Part shown: positions 1 to 7,042 of the stretch, piece by piece
How the letters are laid out: every line of letters begins with the position of its first letter
Numbering within the stretch: the stretch's first letter is position 1
Assembly: GCA_945861845.1 (NCBI GenBank)
Contig: CAMAWS010000047.1
Coordinates: forward strand, 1 to 12,006
Direction: 5' to 3'
Length of the DNA stretch: 12,006 bases
DNA from: Candidatus Sulfopaludibacter sp. SbA3
Lineage (GTDB): Bacteria > Acidobacteriota > Terriglobia > 20CM-2-55-15
Position numbers and translations under genes: made by a program
The notes under the pieces: model-generated
The model's database searches: none
What the model was told of the DNA's origin: nothing
What the model saw: the letters and a program-made list of their open reading frames with translations, nothing else

Positions 1-59
1 ATGATTTCGGTCAACGTCACCGAATTTCCCAATTGTCCGAAATCCGAAATCGTCCCGTG

Positions 60-671
60 TTATGGCTTGGCTGTCTTCGCGGTTTCAGCGTTAACGCGGC
101 GGATGATCTCTGTCGTGACGTCGACGACATCATCCCAGTACAGGATACTGTTGAACTCGCTTGACCTGTCGAAAACGAGGGCAAATCCATTTTCTGCGGC
201 ATATGCCTGGAGAATGCGATTCGTTATGGCCCCGATCGGCGCGAGCAACTGCTGCTGCAGATCGCCGAGTTCCTTCTGGGCGTCCTGATTCATGCGTTCC
301 ATCAGCGTGTTTTTCTGATCAACCTGCCTGGTCATGTCCGCGCGCGCTGTCTCGCTGAGGGCCGCGGTCTGGGTTGTCAGCCGCGTCTGCAGATCCTGGA
401 CTTCCTTCTGAAGCTTGTCGAATTCGGTCTGCTTTTTCGTCATTTCGCCGACCCACTGATCGGCTGCTTTCTTGCCATCAGTGCTTTCAGTCATGGCGCG
501 GCGCATGTCAATGACCGCCACCTTCGATGCGCCTGGAGCGCCTGCCGCGCTTGCCGGACGTGGCGCGGCCGCAGGGGCCGCGGCCCGGGGTGCAGTTGCA
601 GGCGCCGGTGCCTGCGCGAATACCGCCGCGGGCAGCAAAAGTAGTAAAACCATCACACTAAGTCGTTTCAT
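60..671 (-). CDS. skp: OmpH/Skp-family periplasmic chaperone
   Basis: Predicted periplasmic holdase that binds unfolded outer-membrane proteins and delivers them to BamA. The 203-residue product starts MKRLSVMVLLLLLPAAVFA, a clear Sec signal peptide with likely cleavage after AVFA (residue 19). Residues 20-49 are an unusual Ala/Pro-rich linker, followed by KVAVIDMRRAM (50-60), the typical first beta strand of the family. Residues about 65-145 form a charged, Gln-rich helical stretch matching the coiled-coil tentacles. The C-terminal part (ENGFALVFDRSSEFNSILYWDDVVDVT) matches the end of the OmpH domain. E. coli Skp is 161 residues; the extra length is mainly the linker. An in-frame ATG 12 codons upstream is rejected because this start gives a proper signal peptide and has GAGG 7 nt before it. 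The gene lies 53 bp after bamA, the usual order, so co-transcription is likely. After the stop, 59 bases reach the window edge with no gene visible. Confidence 0.9.
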   Translation of the reverse strand: MKRLSVMVLLLLLPAAVFAQAPAPATAPRAAAPAAAPRPASAAGAPGASKVAVIDMRRAMTESTDGKKAADQWVGEMTKKQTEFDKLQKEVQDLQTRLTTQTAALSETARADMTRQVDQKNTLMERMNQDAQKELGDLQQQLLAPIGAITNRILQAYAAENGFALVFDRSSEFNSILYWDDVVDVTTEIIRRVNAETAKTAKP

Positions 672-688
672 TTCGTAGCCTCGAATAG

Positions 689-710
689 GATTTGGAACAG
701 TAGCCAAATC
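689..710 (-). other. Intercistronic hairpin between bamA and skp
   Basis: A perfect 7-bp stem (gatttgg at 689-695, ccaaatc at 704-710) with an 8-nt loop sits in the 53-bp gap between the bamA stop and the skp start. No U-run follows on the minus strand, so it does not look like an intrinsic terminator. It could stabilise the bamA 3' end or tune the bamA:skp ratio. The stem is AT-rich and only moderately stable, so chance is possible. Confidence 0.35.
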
Positions 711-724
711 TGAAGTTCTATCTG

Positions 725-3385
725 TCAGAATGTCTTTCCCACCGTAAATTTAATATCCCTGCCTTTCTCACGAATAAAGAAAGGCAGACCTGTAGCAGAC
801 CCGAAATATGTCCGCTCGATCCGCTGGGGATTAAAGGCAAAAATCAATCGGAACGGCTGATTTATCACGGGCATTAAAACCTGGAGCTCCAGGCCCGTGC
901 TTGCACGGATTCCTGAATTCGTGCGGCCCAGGAACCTCGGCCCTTCGCTGCGAACCCGCCCGTCTGGGCCAATGACTTCGCGCTGCAATTGATTTTTCTG
1001 GACGGCCCATGTATTTCCGACGTCCAGGAACGGAGCCAGCGTGATCGTCTGTCCCACAACGGGGATTCGATATTCAAGATTCGCAACGGCCTGCGTGTCG
1101 CCGCCTACGTAAACGATGTCGTCGAACGGACGCTTGACCGTGTTGCCCGTTTCCGGATCAATCGTATCCAGCGAACGCGTGATAAAGGAAATCGGGCTGA
1201 TCGCGCGGAAGTCAAAACCGCGGATGTCGAAGTCGCCGCCAAGGTAGAACCTTTCATAGAACGGAACGCTTGTACTGGAGAAGCCACGCACATGCGAAGC
1301 CATCAACCGCATCGCAAAAATCGGCCGATTGCGGAAACCCAGCGGCTTGAAGAACCGGTACTCAAAGGTTGGCCGGTAGAAGTTCACGTTGCCGCCCAGC
1401 GGACCGCCTGTAAATTCAAACGATGTTGTAACGTTTTGTCCGCCGGTCGGATTGAAGGGATTCTGAATCGTGTTGTACGTATACGTCGGCGTGACTTTGC
1501 GCTGCTTGTACCTGCCGAAGCTGCTGCCGGTCTCCGTTATGAAACTCTCGGCTTCCTGCGTTCTCACATTCGTGAAGTAGTCTCGCGTTGCCTCGTTAAC
1601 GGCACCCGTTTCGGAATTCGTCCACTGATACGTCAGTCCCAACCGGCTCCAGATCTTGAATGGATAGCTGCCATAAAAATTGAAGCCGACACGCTGCTGC
1701 TCGAAGTTCAATCGGTTCTCAAAACCCAGTCCGCTCGGAAGGTTTGATGGGTCCAGGCCGTAATATTCGCGCGCCTGGTCGAATCGATAATTGCTGGCGA
1801 AAACCGAGAAGCCGAGCGACAGCGGACGATCCAGAAAATACGGCTCGGTGAAGCTGAACTGGTAATTTGACTGCCGCGTACCGCCCTGCAAACTGACCGA
1901 CAGATTTTCGCCAAATCCGAGGAAGTTGTTCGTCTGGTAGTCGATGCCAAGAAAGCTCCCACCGATTCCGCTGACGCCACCGTTGAAGCCGATCGAATTT
2001 CGCCCTTTTTCCTTCACTTTGAGCGTTACATCGACCGTGGGTTCGGTCGAATGCGGCTTCACTTCAGCATCCTCTTCCTTGATCTCTTCAAAATATCCAA
2101 GCTGGTTCAGCCGCGCGCGGCTTATGTCCCACAGCGTTGAGCTGAAAATGTTCCCTTCATCCACCATGATTTCGCGGCGGATCACCTTATCGCGCGTTGT
2201 TGTGTTACCCGAAAACGCTATCCTGTTGACCAGGAACTGACGATCTTCATCGACGTTGATCGTCAGGTTCACCAGCTTCTTCTGTTCGTCGAAATCGTGA
2301 ATCGGAACCGGAGTGAAATTGATGTACCCACGGGCGCCGTATAGCTTCTTCAGATTTTCGAAGCCAGTACGAAGCTGGGTTTCGTTGTAGATCTGTCCGG
2401 TCCTGAGTCCCAATACGAACTTGACCTGGTCTTCCGTAAAAGCCTTACTGCCGGTAACTTTTACCTCGCCGACCTGATACTGCTCGTTTTCTTCCACCTT
2501 GATGGTGATGAAGAACCGATCAACTTTTTTCTTCCAGAAAGGAATTGGTATACCCCACGGAAACGGAGTCTTGATGAACGGCAGTGTCCGATACACACTT
2601 GTCTGCTTCGTTTCGATCTCAGGATCTACGATGTTCACGCGAACGTACCCGTTCTCTGCGTAAAGGATACGAATGCGAGTCAGGTCATCCGCAAGTTTCA
2701 GATCGTAGTAGGTGTCCTTTCCGTTGAAGACCGTGAGCGGCCCTGCTTCCTTGACAAGCTTCATCGCCTTCTTGATTTTGCCGTCAGTAAACACCTGGTT
2801 GCCTTCGATTTCGATATCCGCAATCTTGATCTTATCGCCTTCATCCACATTGAATGTGACGATGACGGCGTTCGGCGGGATAGCCTCGGAAGTAACCTCG
2901 ATTTTTGCGTTCTGGCGGCCCTTCTCGGCCAGCATGGACTTTATGACGGTTTCGGCACGGCGGATTCGGGAGGGGTCAAAAGGCGACTCAATGCTCAAGC
3001 CCACCTTTCGCTCCCTGAATTTCTCGAGGATATCTGCCCGGGTAATCGACTTGATCCCTTCGTATTCAATACCCCGGATCAAGGGCTTTTCTTTCACGAC
3101 GAAAGTAACGAGCTTGCCGGTCTTGCCTTCTTCCTCTTCAACGCGAACATCGTCAAAGACCTGCATCCCGTACAGCGCCTTCATGTCGCGCTGGATGGTC
3201 GAAGGATCAAAGGTATCGCCGCGTTTGCTTTGAAGGTTAAACCGGATAGCATCGGACCGAATCCGGCGGTTGCCCGTGACGAGGACATCCTCGATCCGAT
3301 TCGGATTTGGCGTCTGGAGAACGGGCGGTCCCTGAGGTTCCATGCCGCCCAATACCAAAGCCATCAATAGAGAGAAGACCGTCAT
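725..3385 (-). CDS. bamA: Outer-membrane protein assembly factor BamA (Omp85)
   Basis: Core of the BAM machine, which inserts beta-barrel proteins into the outer membrane. The 886-residue product has five POTRA domains, approximately at residues 30-100, 101-184, 186-300, 302-382 and 383-460. A C-terminal 16-strand-type barrel follows from about 463 (SIGFNGGVSGIGGSFLGIDY) to the final Phe 886. The conserved loop-6 motif is present as IRGF (721-724) after FYLGGDFD, and the chain ends KFTVGKTF, the aromatic-terminated beta signal. E. coli BamA is 810 residues. The extra length includes a Pro/aromatic-rich insertion in POTRA3 (about 261-289) and a longer stretch after the RGF motif (about 731-760). 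The start is fixed by GGAGGA 4 nt upstream and by an in-frame stop five codons upstream. The N-terminus MTVFSLLMALVLGG is hydrophobic but lacks the basic residues expected of a signal peptide. skp follows, matching the chaperone-to-acceptor pathway. Confidence 0.95.
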   Translation of the reverse strand: MTVFSLLMALVLGGMEPQGPPVLQTPNPNRIEDVLVTGNRRIRSDAIRFNLQSKRGDTFDPSTIQRDMKALYGMQVFDDVRVEEEEGKTGKLVTFVVKEKPLIRGIEYEGIKSITRADILEKFRERKVGLSIESPFDPSRIRRAETVIKSMLAEKGRQNAKIEVTSEAIPPNAVIVTFNVDEGDKIKIADIEIEGNQVFTDGKIKKAMKLVKEAGPLTVFNGKDTYYDLKLADDLTRIRILYAENGYVRVNIVDPEIETKQTSVYRTLPFIKTPFPWGIPIPFWKKKVDRFFITIKVEENEQYQVGEVKVTGSKAFTEDQVKFVLGLRTGQIYNETQLRTGFENLKKLYGARGYINFTPVPIHDFDEQKKLVNLTINVDEDRQFLVNRIAFSGNTTTRDKVIRREIMVDEGNIFSSTLWDISRARLNQLGYFEEIKEEDAEVKPHSTEPTVDVTLKVKEKGRNSIGFNGGVSGIGGSFLGIDYQTNNFLGFGENLSVSLQGGTRQSNYQFSFTEPYFLDRPLSLGFSVFASNYRFDQAREYYGLDPSNLPSGLGFENRLNFEQQRVGFNFYGSYPFKIWSRLGLTYQWTNSETGAVNEATRDYFTNVRTQEAESFITETGSSFGRYKQRKVTPTYTYNTIQNPFNPTGGQNVTTSFEFTGGPLGGNVNFYRPTFEYRFFKPLGFRNRPIFAMRLMASHVRGFSSTSVPFYERFYLGGDFDIRGFDFRAISPISFITRSLDTIDPETGNTVKRPFDDIVYVGGDTQAVANLEYRIPVVGQTITLAPFLDVGNTWAVQKNQLQREVIGPDGRVRSEGPRFLGRTNSGIRASTGLELQVLMPVINQPFRLIFAFNPQRIERTYFGSATGLPFFIREKGRDIKFTVGKTF

Positions 3386-3389
3386 CCAT

Positions 3390-3395
3390 TCCTCC
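3390..3395 (-). promoter_or_regulatory. Strong Shine-Dalgarno for bamA
   Basis: On the minus strand GGAGGA precedes the bamA ATG by 4 nt. A second ATG lies 4 nt upstream in another frame, immediately after the SD, so the in-frame ATG at 3385 is preferred because only it opens the long frame. Confidence 0.7.
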
Positions 3396-3450
3396 AGTCA
3401 GGGGATTTTACTATAGATAGGAGGCAATTAGACTTAGATTGGTTTTTTTG

Positions 3451-3458
3451 GTTAAACA
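3451..3458. repeat. Candidate 8-bp target-site duplication, left copy
   Basis: GTTAAACA occurs here and again, in the same orientation, at 3633-3640. Each copy directly abuts an end of the inverted-repeat element between them, which is the pattern left by transposition with an 8-bp staggered cut. Confidence 0.6.
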
Positions 3459-3632
3459 GTAACTATTCAGGAGGTGGCAGGTTCAGCTGAGAATTGGAAA
3501 ATGATTAGTGATTAATGATTAATACGTTTCGACAAATCCTCAAATGGCGGAAGCGGTTGAATCGGTCAACCGCAATACTCATTAATCACTAATCATTGTT
3601 CAGTCTTCATCGGTGTGATGCTGAATAGTTGC
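3459..3632. mobile_element. MITE-like non-autonomous transposable element (174 bp)
   Basis: The ends are inverted repeats: gtaactattcag (3459-3470) and ctgaatagttgc (3621-3632), whose complement is gcaactattcag, so 11 of 12 bases match. The element is flanked exactly by the 8-bp direct repeat GTTAAACA. Inside are a perfect 18-bp inverted repeat (3500-3517 and 3580-3597) and, at the centre, an 8-bp stem with 5-nt loop (gcggttga 3553-3560, tcaaccgc 3566-3573), so a single strand could fold into nested hairpins. No transposase frame is present. As family knowledge, IS66 elements typically have termini beginning GTAA and make 8-bp duplications, so an IS66-type transposase is my best guess for its mover. 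That assignment is inference from 4 terminal bases and the repeat length. The alternative is a regulatory palindrome with chance flanking repeats. Confidence 0.6.
3500..3597. repeat. 18-bp perfect inverted repeat with heptad periodicity
   Basis: aatgattagtgattaatg (3500-3517) is the exact reverse complement of 3580-3597, separated by 62 bp that contain the central 8-bp hairpin. The left arm is built of three 7-bp units, (a/g)tgatta, at 3501-3507, 3508-3514 and 3515-3521. The right arm carries two complementary units (3583-3589 and 3590-3596). It is AT-rich, unlike the surrounding genes. Confidence 0.8.
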
Positions 3633-3640
3633 GTTAAACA
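3633..3640. repeat. Candidate 8-bp target-site duplication, right copy
   Basis: GTTAAACA, identical to 3451-3458 and directly adjacent to the right terminal inverted repeat of the MITE-like element. The similarity stops outside the 8 bases (tttg versus ttgc upstream, gt versus ca downstream), as expected for a duplication. Confidence 0.6.
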
Positions 3641-3666
3641 CAGAAAGAATAATGAATGCACGCCGT

Positions 3667-3692
3667 GGGCACGGGGTTGAAGCCCCGCACCC
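3667..3692. repeat. GC-rich hairpin downstream of clpC (REP-like)
   Basis: cgggg (3672-3676) pairs with ccccg (3683-3687) around a 6-nt loop ttgaag. Outside a 2x2 internal loop, ggg (3667-3669) pairs with ccc (3690-3692). It begins 23 bases after the clpC stop, where a transcript end is expected. No U-run follows on the minus strand, so it is not a textbook Rho-independent terminator. It may instead protect the 3' end or be a dispersed palindromic repeat. Confidence 0.45.
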
Positions 3693-3714
3693 CCTGATCA
3701 GGATGAAATCGTGT

Positions 3715-6159
3715 TTACATTGTCAGCGGGACGCCGATTTCTTCGCGGTCGCGGTCGAGTGGCCGATACCAGAGCTGGGCAGCATCCATGTAGACCTCTA
3801 CCTTTGACAGTTCTTTCAGGTTGCCCTGAATCAGCGCCTCGGACAGAGGATCCTCAATGTACCGCTGAATGGCGCGGCGCAATGGGCGGGCGCCATAGTT
3901 CTTGTCCTTGCAAACCTTCTCAAGAATCCACTGCTTGGCTTCTTCAGTGATCGAAACCTCAAGTTGCTTGTGAGCAAGGTTTTCGTTGAGCTGGCTGATC
4001 ATCATTTCGACGATGCGGCCTAAATCGTCGTTGCTCAGTGAATTAAAGATAATGATCTCGTCCAGGCGGTTGATGAACTCGGGGTTGAACAACCGCTTCA
4101 CTTCCGTCATGACCGCGTCTTCCATCTTAAGTGCCGCACTCTCTTCGCTCGGCGCCTGAAAGCCCATGCTCGTGTGCTTGCTCAGGAAGCGAGCACCGAT
4201 ATTCGAGGTCATGATAATGATCGTGTTCTTGAAATCGATCGTATTGCCGAGACCGTCCGTCAGGTGGCCGTCTTCAAAGACCTGCAACAGGATGTTGTAG
4301 ACATCCGGATGGGCCTTCTCAATTTCGTCCAACAGGATGATCGAATATGGGTTTCTCTTCACCCGCTCGGTCAACTGTCCGCCTTCCTCGTATCCAACGT
4401 AACCTGGAGGGGAACCGATCAACTTTGAAACGGAATGTTTCTCCATGAACTCCGACATGTCGAAGCGGATTAGCGCCTTTTCGCTCCCGAACAGGAATTG
4501 GGCGAGGCTTCTGGCCATTTCGGTCTTTCCAACGCCGGTCGGACCAAGGAACAGGAATGAACCCGCCGGGCGGTTCGGTGATTTCAACCCCGCCCGGGAT
4601 CGCCTTATGGCGCGCGCCAAAGCATTGATGGCTCGCTCCTGGCTGACGATCCGACGGTGAAGTTCCTCTTCAATGCGAGACAACCTCTGCATTTCCTCTT
4701 CTTTGATAGAGGTAACCGGAACGCCCGTCCACCGCGACACGACATCTTCAATGTCGCTCTTGGTAACGACGCCCATGCTGGTTGTTTCGCTGATGTTGAA
4801 CTTTTCTCGAACACTCCGCAGGTTCTCGCGCTCGAGCTGCTCCTGGTTCTTGTAATGCTCGGCCTTTTCAAAGTCCTTGCTCGAAATTGCGCTTTCCATC
4901 CGGGCGACGATGAATTTGATCCGCCGCTGTATGTCGGTCATCTCGGAAGGAAGAGTCGCCTGGCGCAACTTCACGCGGGCGCCGGCCTCGTCCAGAAGGT
5001 CAATCGCCTTGTCGGGCAGGAAGCGATCTGGAATGTACCGGTTCGAAAGGTACACGGCAGACTCGATGGCATCGTCCACATAATTGACCATGTGGAATTT
5101 TTCGTAGCGCGGCTTCACTCCCTGAAGAATCCGGACAGATTCGTTCTCACTGGGCGCTCCAACCTTAACAGCCTGGAAACGGCGCTCGAGTGAACGGTCC
5201 TTCTCAATGGACTTGCGATACTCCGCAGGCGTCGTCGCGCCAATGCACTGGATCTCGCCACGCGATAACGCAGGCTTCAAGATATTCGCGGCGTCGAGTG
5301 AACCCTCGGCGGATCCTGCGCCCACCAACGTATGCAACTCATCGATGAATACGACCGTGTTGGGATTGTCGATGAGTTCCTTCATGATCGTCTTCAGACG
5401 TTCTTCAAACTGCCCGCGATACTTCGTTCCGGCAACAATCAGGGACAGGTCGAGAACCAGGATTCGTTTCTCCGCCAGAAACGACGGGACTTCACCGTCA
5501 ACGATTCGTTGCGCCAGTCCTTCGACAATGGCCGTCTTTCCGACGCCCGGATCGCCGATGAGGACAGGATTGTTCTTCGTCCGCCGGCACAGGATTTGAA
5601 TGACGCGATCGATTTCCTGATCCCGGCCGACCAGGGGATCGAGGACACCGTCCATCGCAGCCTGCGTGAGATCTCGCGAAAACTCGCTCAGCAGCGGCGT
5701 TTCCTTCGGCTTGACCAGCGTCTGCCGATCGACCACGGAACGGGCAAGTTCTTCCCTGATTGCGTTCAGGCGCAGCCCGCGCTCGTGAAGAATCTCGGCA
5801 GCAACGCACTTCTCTTCGCGAAGAATTCCGAGCAGGAGATGCTCGGTTCCGATGTGACGATGATTCAGGCGTTCAGCCTCCTCAGCCGCATACGCCAGAA
5901 TGCGCTTGCACTCATTCGAGAGCGGCAAATCAATCGAGGTCGAAACCTTCTCGCGAATGGTTGTCCGTCCCTCAATTTCTTTTCGGATGCTTTCGATCGA
6001 GGAGTGATTACGCAGGAATCGATTCGTCAGGTTCTTGTCTTCCCGGATCAAGCCGAGCAACAGGTGCTCGGTCTCGATGGTGGTGCTTCCGAACTGGCTG
6101 GCTTCATAGCGAGCAAAAAAGATTACCCGCCGTGCTCTTTCAGTATATCTCTCGAACAT
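3715..6159 (-). CDS. clpC: ATP-dependent Clp protease ATP-binding subunit ClpC
   Basis: Hexameric Hsp100 AAA+ unfoldase of the cytoplasm that feeds substrates to ClpP. The 814-residue product opens with the double Clp-N repeat ([12 protein letters not shown] at 1-12; second repeat about 78-145, with [13 protein letters not shown]). D1 AAA+ has Walker A GDPGVGKT (202-209), pore loop KYRGQ (246-250) and Walker B VVFIDE (269-274). A short UVR-type middle domain lies at about 410-450, much shorter than the ClpB middle domain. D2 has Walker A GPTGVGKT (539-546), pore loop GYVGYEEGG (586-594), Walker B IILLDE (607-612) and sensor-2 GARPLRRAI (756-764). MGF (665-667) sits where ClpP-binding loops carry [ILV]-G-[FL], supporting ClpC over ClpB. 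The length is normal for ClpC. The ATG at 6159 begins the conserved N-terminus, although the SD is weak (GAGAG, distant). No ctsR, mcsA or mcsB lies alongside. A candidate promoter upstream suggests independent transcription. Confidence 0.95.
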   Translation of the reverse strand: MFERYTERARRVIFFARYEASQFGSTTIETEHLLLGLIREDKNLTNRFLRNHSSIESIRKEIEGRTTIREKVSTSIDLPLSNECKRILAYAAEEAERLNHRHIGTEHLLLGILREEKCVAAEILHERGLRLNAIREELARSVVDRQTLVKPKETPLLSEFSRDLTQAAMDGVLDPLVGRDQEIDRVIQILCRRTKNNPVLIGDPGVGKTAIVEGLAQRIVDGEVPSFLAEKRILVLDLSLIVAGTKYRGQFEERLKTIMKELIDNPNTVVFIDELHTLVGAGSAEGSLDAANILKPALSRGEIQCIGATTPAEYRKSIEKDRSLERRFQAVKVGAPSENESVRILQGVKPRYEKFHMVNYVDDAIESAVYLSNRYIPDRFLPDKAIDLLDEAGARVKLRQATLPSEMTDIQRRIKFIVARMESAISSKDFEKAEHYKNQEQLERENLRSVREKFNISETTSMGVVTKSDIEDVVSRWTGVPVTSIKEEEMQRLSRIEEELHRRIVSQERAINALARAIRRSRAGLKSPNRPAGSFLFLGPTGVGKTEMARSLAQFLFGSEKALIRFDMSEFMEKHSVSKLIGSPPGYVGYEEGGQLTERVKRNPYSIILLDEIEKAHPDVYNILLQVFEDGHLTDGLGNTIDFKNTIIIMTSNIGARFLSKHTSMGFQAPSEESAALKMEDAVMTEVKRLFNPEFINRLDEIIIFNSLSNDDLGRIVEMMISQLNENLAHKQLEVSITEEAKQWILEKVCKDKNYGARPLRRAIQRYIEDPLSEALIQGNLKELSKVEVYMDAAQLWYRPLDRDREEIGVPLTM

Positions 6160-6200
6160 AACGTTTAATTCTCTCGCAACTGCCGTGACCCGCCGTGCCT

Positions 6201-6219
6201 GGGCCGGAACATCCGGTCC
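6201..6219 (-). other. Hairpin in the clpC leader
   Basis: ccgga (6204-6208) pairs with tccgg (6212-6216) around a 3-nt loop, extended by one G-U and two G-C pairs to an 8-bp stem. It lies about 42 nt before the clpC start and inside the predicted leader. It is more stable than expected of a random 19-mer, but a role in clpC expression is only inferred. Confidence 0.35.
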
Positions 6220-6266
6220 AAAACCTCTCTCATGAACTCAACCCAAAGATTCAGCGGCTGTTCCGG

Positions 6267-6295
6267 ATTTTAAACGAAGCGCCAAGCCCGAACAA
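6267..6295 (-). promoter_or_regulatory. Candidate sigma70-type promoter for clpC
   Basis: On the minus strand TTGTTC (6290-6295) and TAAAAT (6267-6272) are separated by exactly 17 bp. The -10 matches TATAAT at 5 of 6 positions and the -35 matches TTGACA at 3 of 6. It lies in the 189-bp lolD-clpC spacer and would give a leader of about 100 nt. I see no CIRCE repeat and no tandem CtsR heptads near it. Confidence 0.4.
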
Positions 6296-6348
6296 TAACT
6301 TTATCCGAAACTAACCATCCCATCTTCATCCGATCTTCAAATGAAACT

Positions 6349-7038
6349 TCAAACGACGTCTGCCCTTGATCTCAATTTTCCGAAGTTTCCCGCGTCCATT
6401 TCCCAAACCTCATCACATTGGACAGCAATTTTCTCATTATGTGTGACGATGACCGAAGTCAGGTCCCTCTCGCGATGAAGTTCGCGAATTGTTGTGAATA
6501 TCGCCTCACCCGTCCGATGGTCCAGGTTGCCTGTCGGTTCATCCGCCAGCAAAAGAGATGGATCGCCGATCAAGGCCCGGGCGATTGCCACACGCTGCTG
6601 CTCCCCGCCGGAAAGCTCACCAACTTTATGATGAAGCCGATGCCCAAGTTGAACCCGCTCCAGCATTTCCTTTGCCAGCACCTCGATCCGGCTGCGCTCC
6701 TCGCCTCGAATCAGCCGCGGCATTACCGTGTTTTCGAGGGCCGTGAACTCGGGCAAGAGATGATGAAACTGAAAGACAAAACCAATGTGGCGGTTTCGAA
6801 ACCGGGCCAGTTCCTGGGATCCCCATTCAAAAATATTCTCGTTGTTAAAGATCACGCTTCCCCGGGTCGGCGTATCCAAACCACCCAGGAGGTGAAGCAA
6901 CGTGCTCTTTCCTGCACCTGAAGGGCCAATCACGGCCACAAGACTTCCCTTCCGGACTTCAAAATTAATGTCCCGAAATACCACGACCTCGGAGCCCGGC
7001 GTTTTGTAGATCTTTGTGAGATCCCTGGCTTCGATCAT
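6349..7038 (-). CDS. lolD: Lipoprotein-releasing system ATP-binding protein LolD
   Basis: ABC-transporter ATPase that powers release of outer-membrane lipoproteins from the inner membrane. The 229-residue product has Walker [10 protein letters not shown] (38-46), Q-loop Gln 90, ABC signature LSGGEQQR (142-149), Walker B SLLLADEP (161-168), D-loop GNLD (170-173) and switch His 200. After the Q-loop, [16 protein letters not shown] is characteristic of LolD and separates it from the related MacB and FtsE ATPases. The length matches E. coli LolD (233). The start lies 4 nt after the lolC/E stop, so the two are co-translated or tightly coupled; the SD is weak. It appears to be the last gene of the ribH operon, since a 189-bp spacer with its own promoter candidate follows. 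Confidence 0.93.
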   Translation of the reverse strand: MIEARDLTKIYKTPGSEVVVFRDINFEVRKGSLVAVIGPSGAGKSTLLHLLGGLDTPTRGSVIFNNENIFEWGSQELARFRNRHIGFVFQFHHLLPEFTALENTVMPRLIRGEERSRIEVLAKEMLERVQLGHRLHHKVGELSGGEQQRVAIARALIGDPSLLLADEPTGNLDHRTGEAIFTTIRELHRERDLTSVIVTHNEKIAVQCDEVWEMDAGNFGKLRSRADVV

Positions 7039-7042
7039 TTTC

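Larger units (their letters stand above)
3386..3714. other. Gene-free clpC-bamA intergenic region (329 bp)
   Basis: No credible coding frame is present on either strand. From the clpC side it holds a palindrome cctgatcagg (3693-3702), a GC-rich hairpin (3667-3692), the MITE-like element (3459-3632), an A/T run (ggtttttttgg, 3441-3451) and the AT-rich stretch TATAGTAAAAT just upstream of the bamA Shine-Dalgarno. TATAGT (3410-3415, minus strand) is the best -10-like sequence for bamA, but I find no convincing -35 at 16-18 nt, so I do not annotate a promoter. Confidence 0.7.

Noticed and set aside
6..24. Terminator downstream of skp
   Set aside because: Only a 6-bp stem (ttcggt/accgaa) with a 7-nt loop and no U-run on the minus strand; too weak to support.
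989..1747. Long plus-strand open frame (252 codons) opposite bamA, and other long plus-strand frames at 4657-5193, 5332-6168, 8966-9739 and 11214-11957
   Set aside because: They are antiparallel shadows of bamA, clpC, lysS and the propeller gene. The proteins are Arg-, Ala- and Ser-rich with no recognisable domain, and the minus-strand products are unmistakable.
6125..6198. 11-bp direct repeat acccgccgtgc at 6125-6135 and 6188-6198
   Set aside because: One copy lies inside the conserved clpC N-terminal codons, only two copies exist, and the flanks differ; chance is the simplest explanation.
6160..6348. CIRCE, HAIR or CtsR operator upstream of clpC
   Set aside because: Only a single partial half-site (GTTGAGTT, minus strand) resembles a HAIR arm, and no matching second arm is present. 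No TTAGCACTC/GAGTGCTAA pair or tandem GGTCAAA-type heptads were seen.
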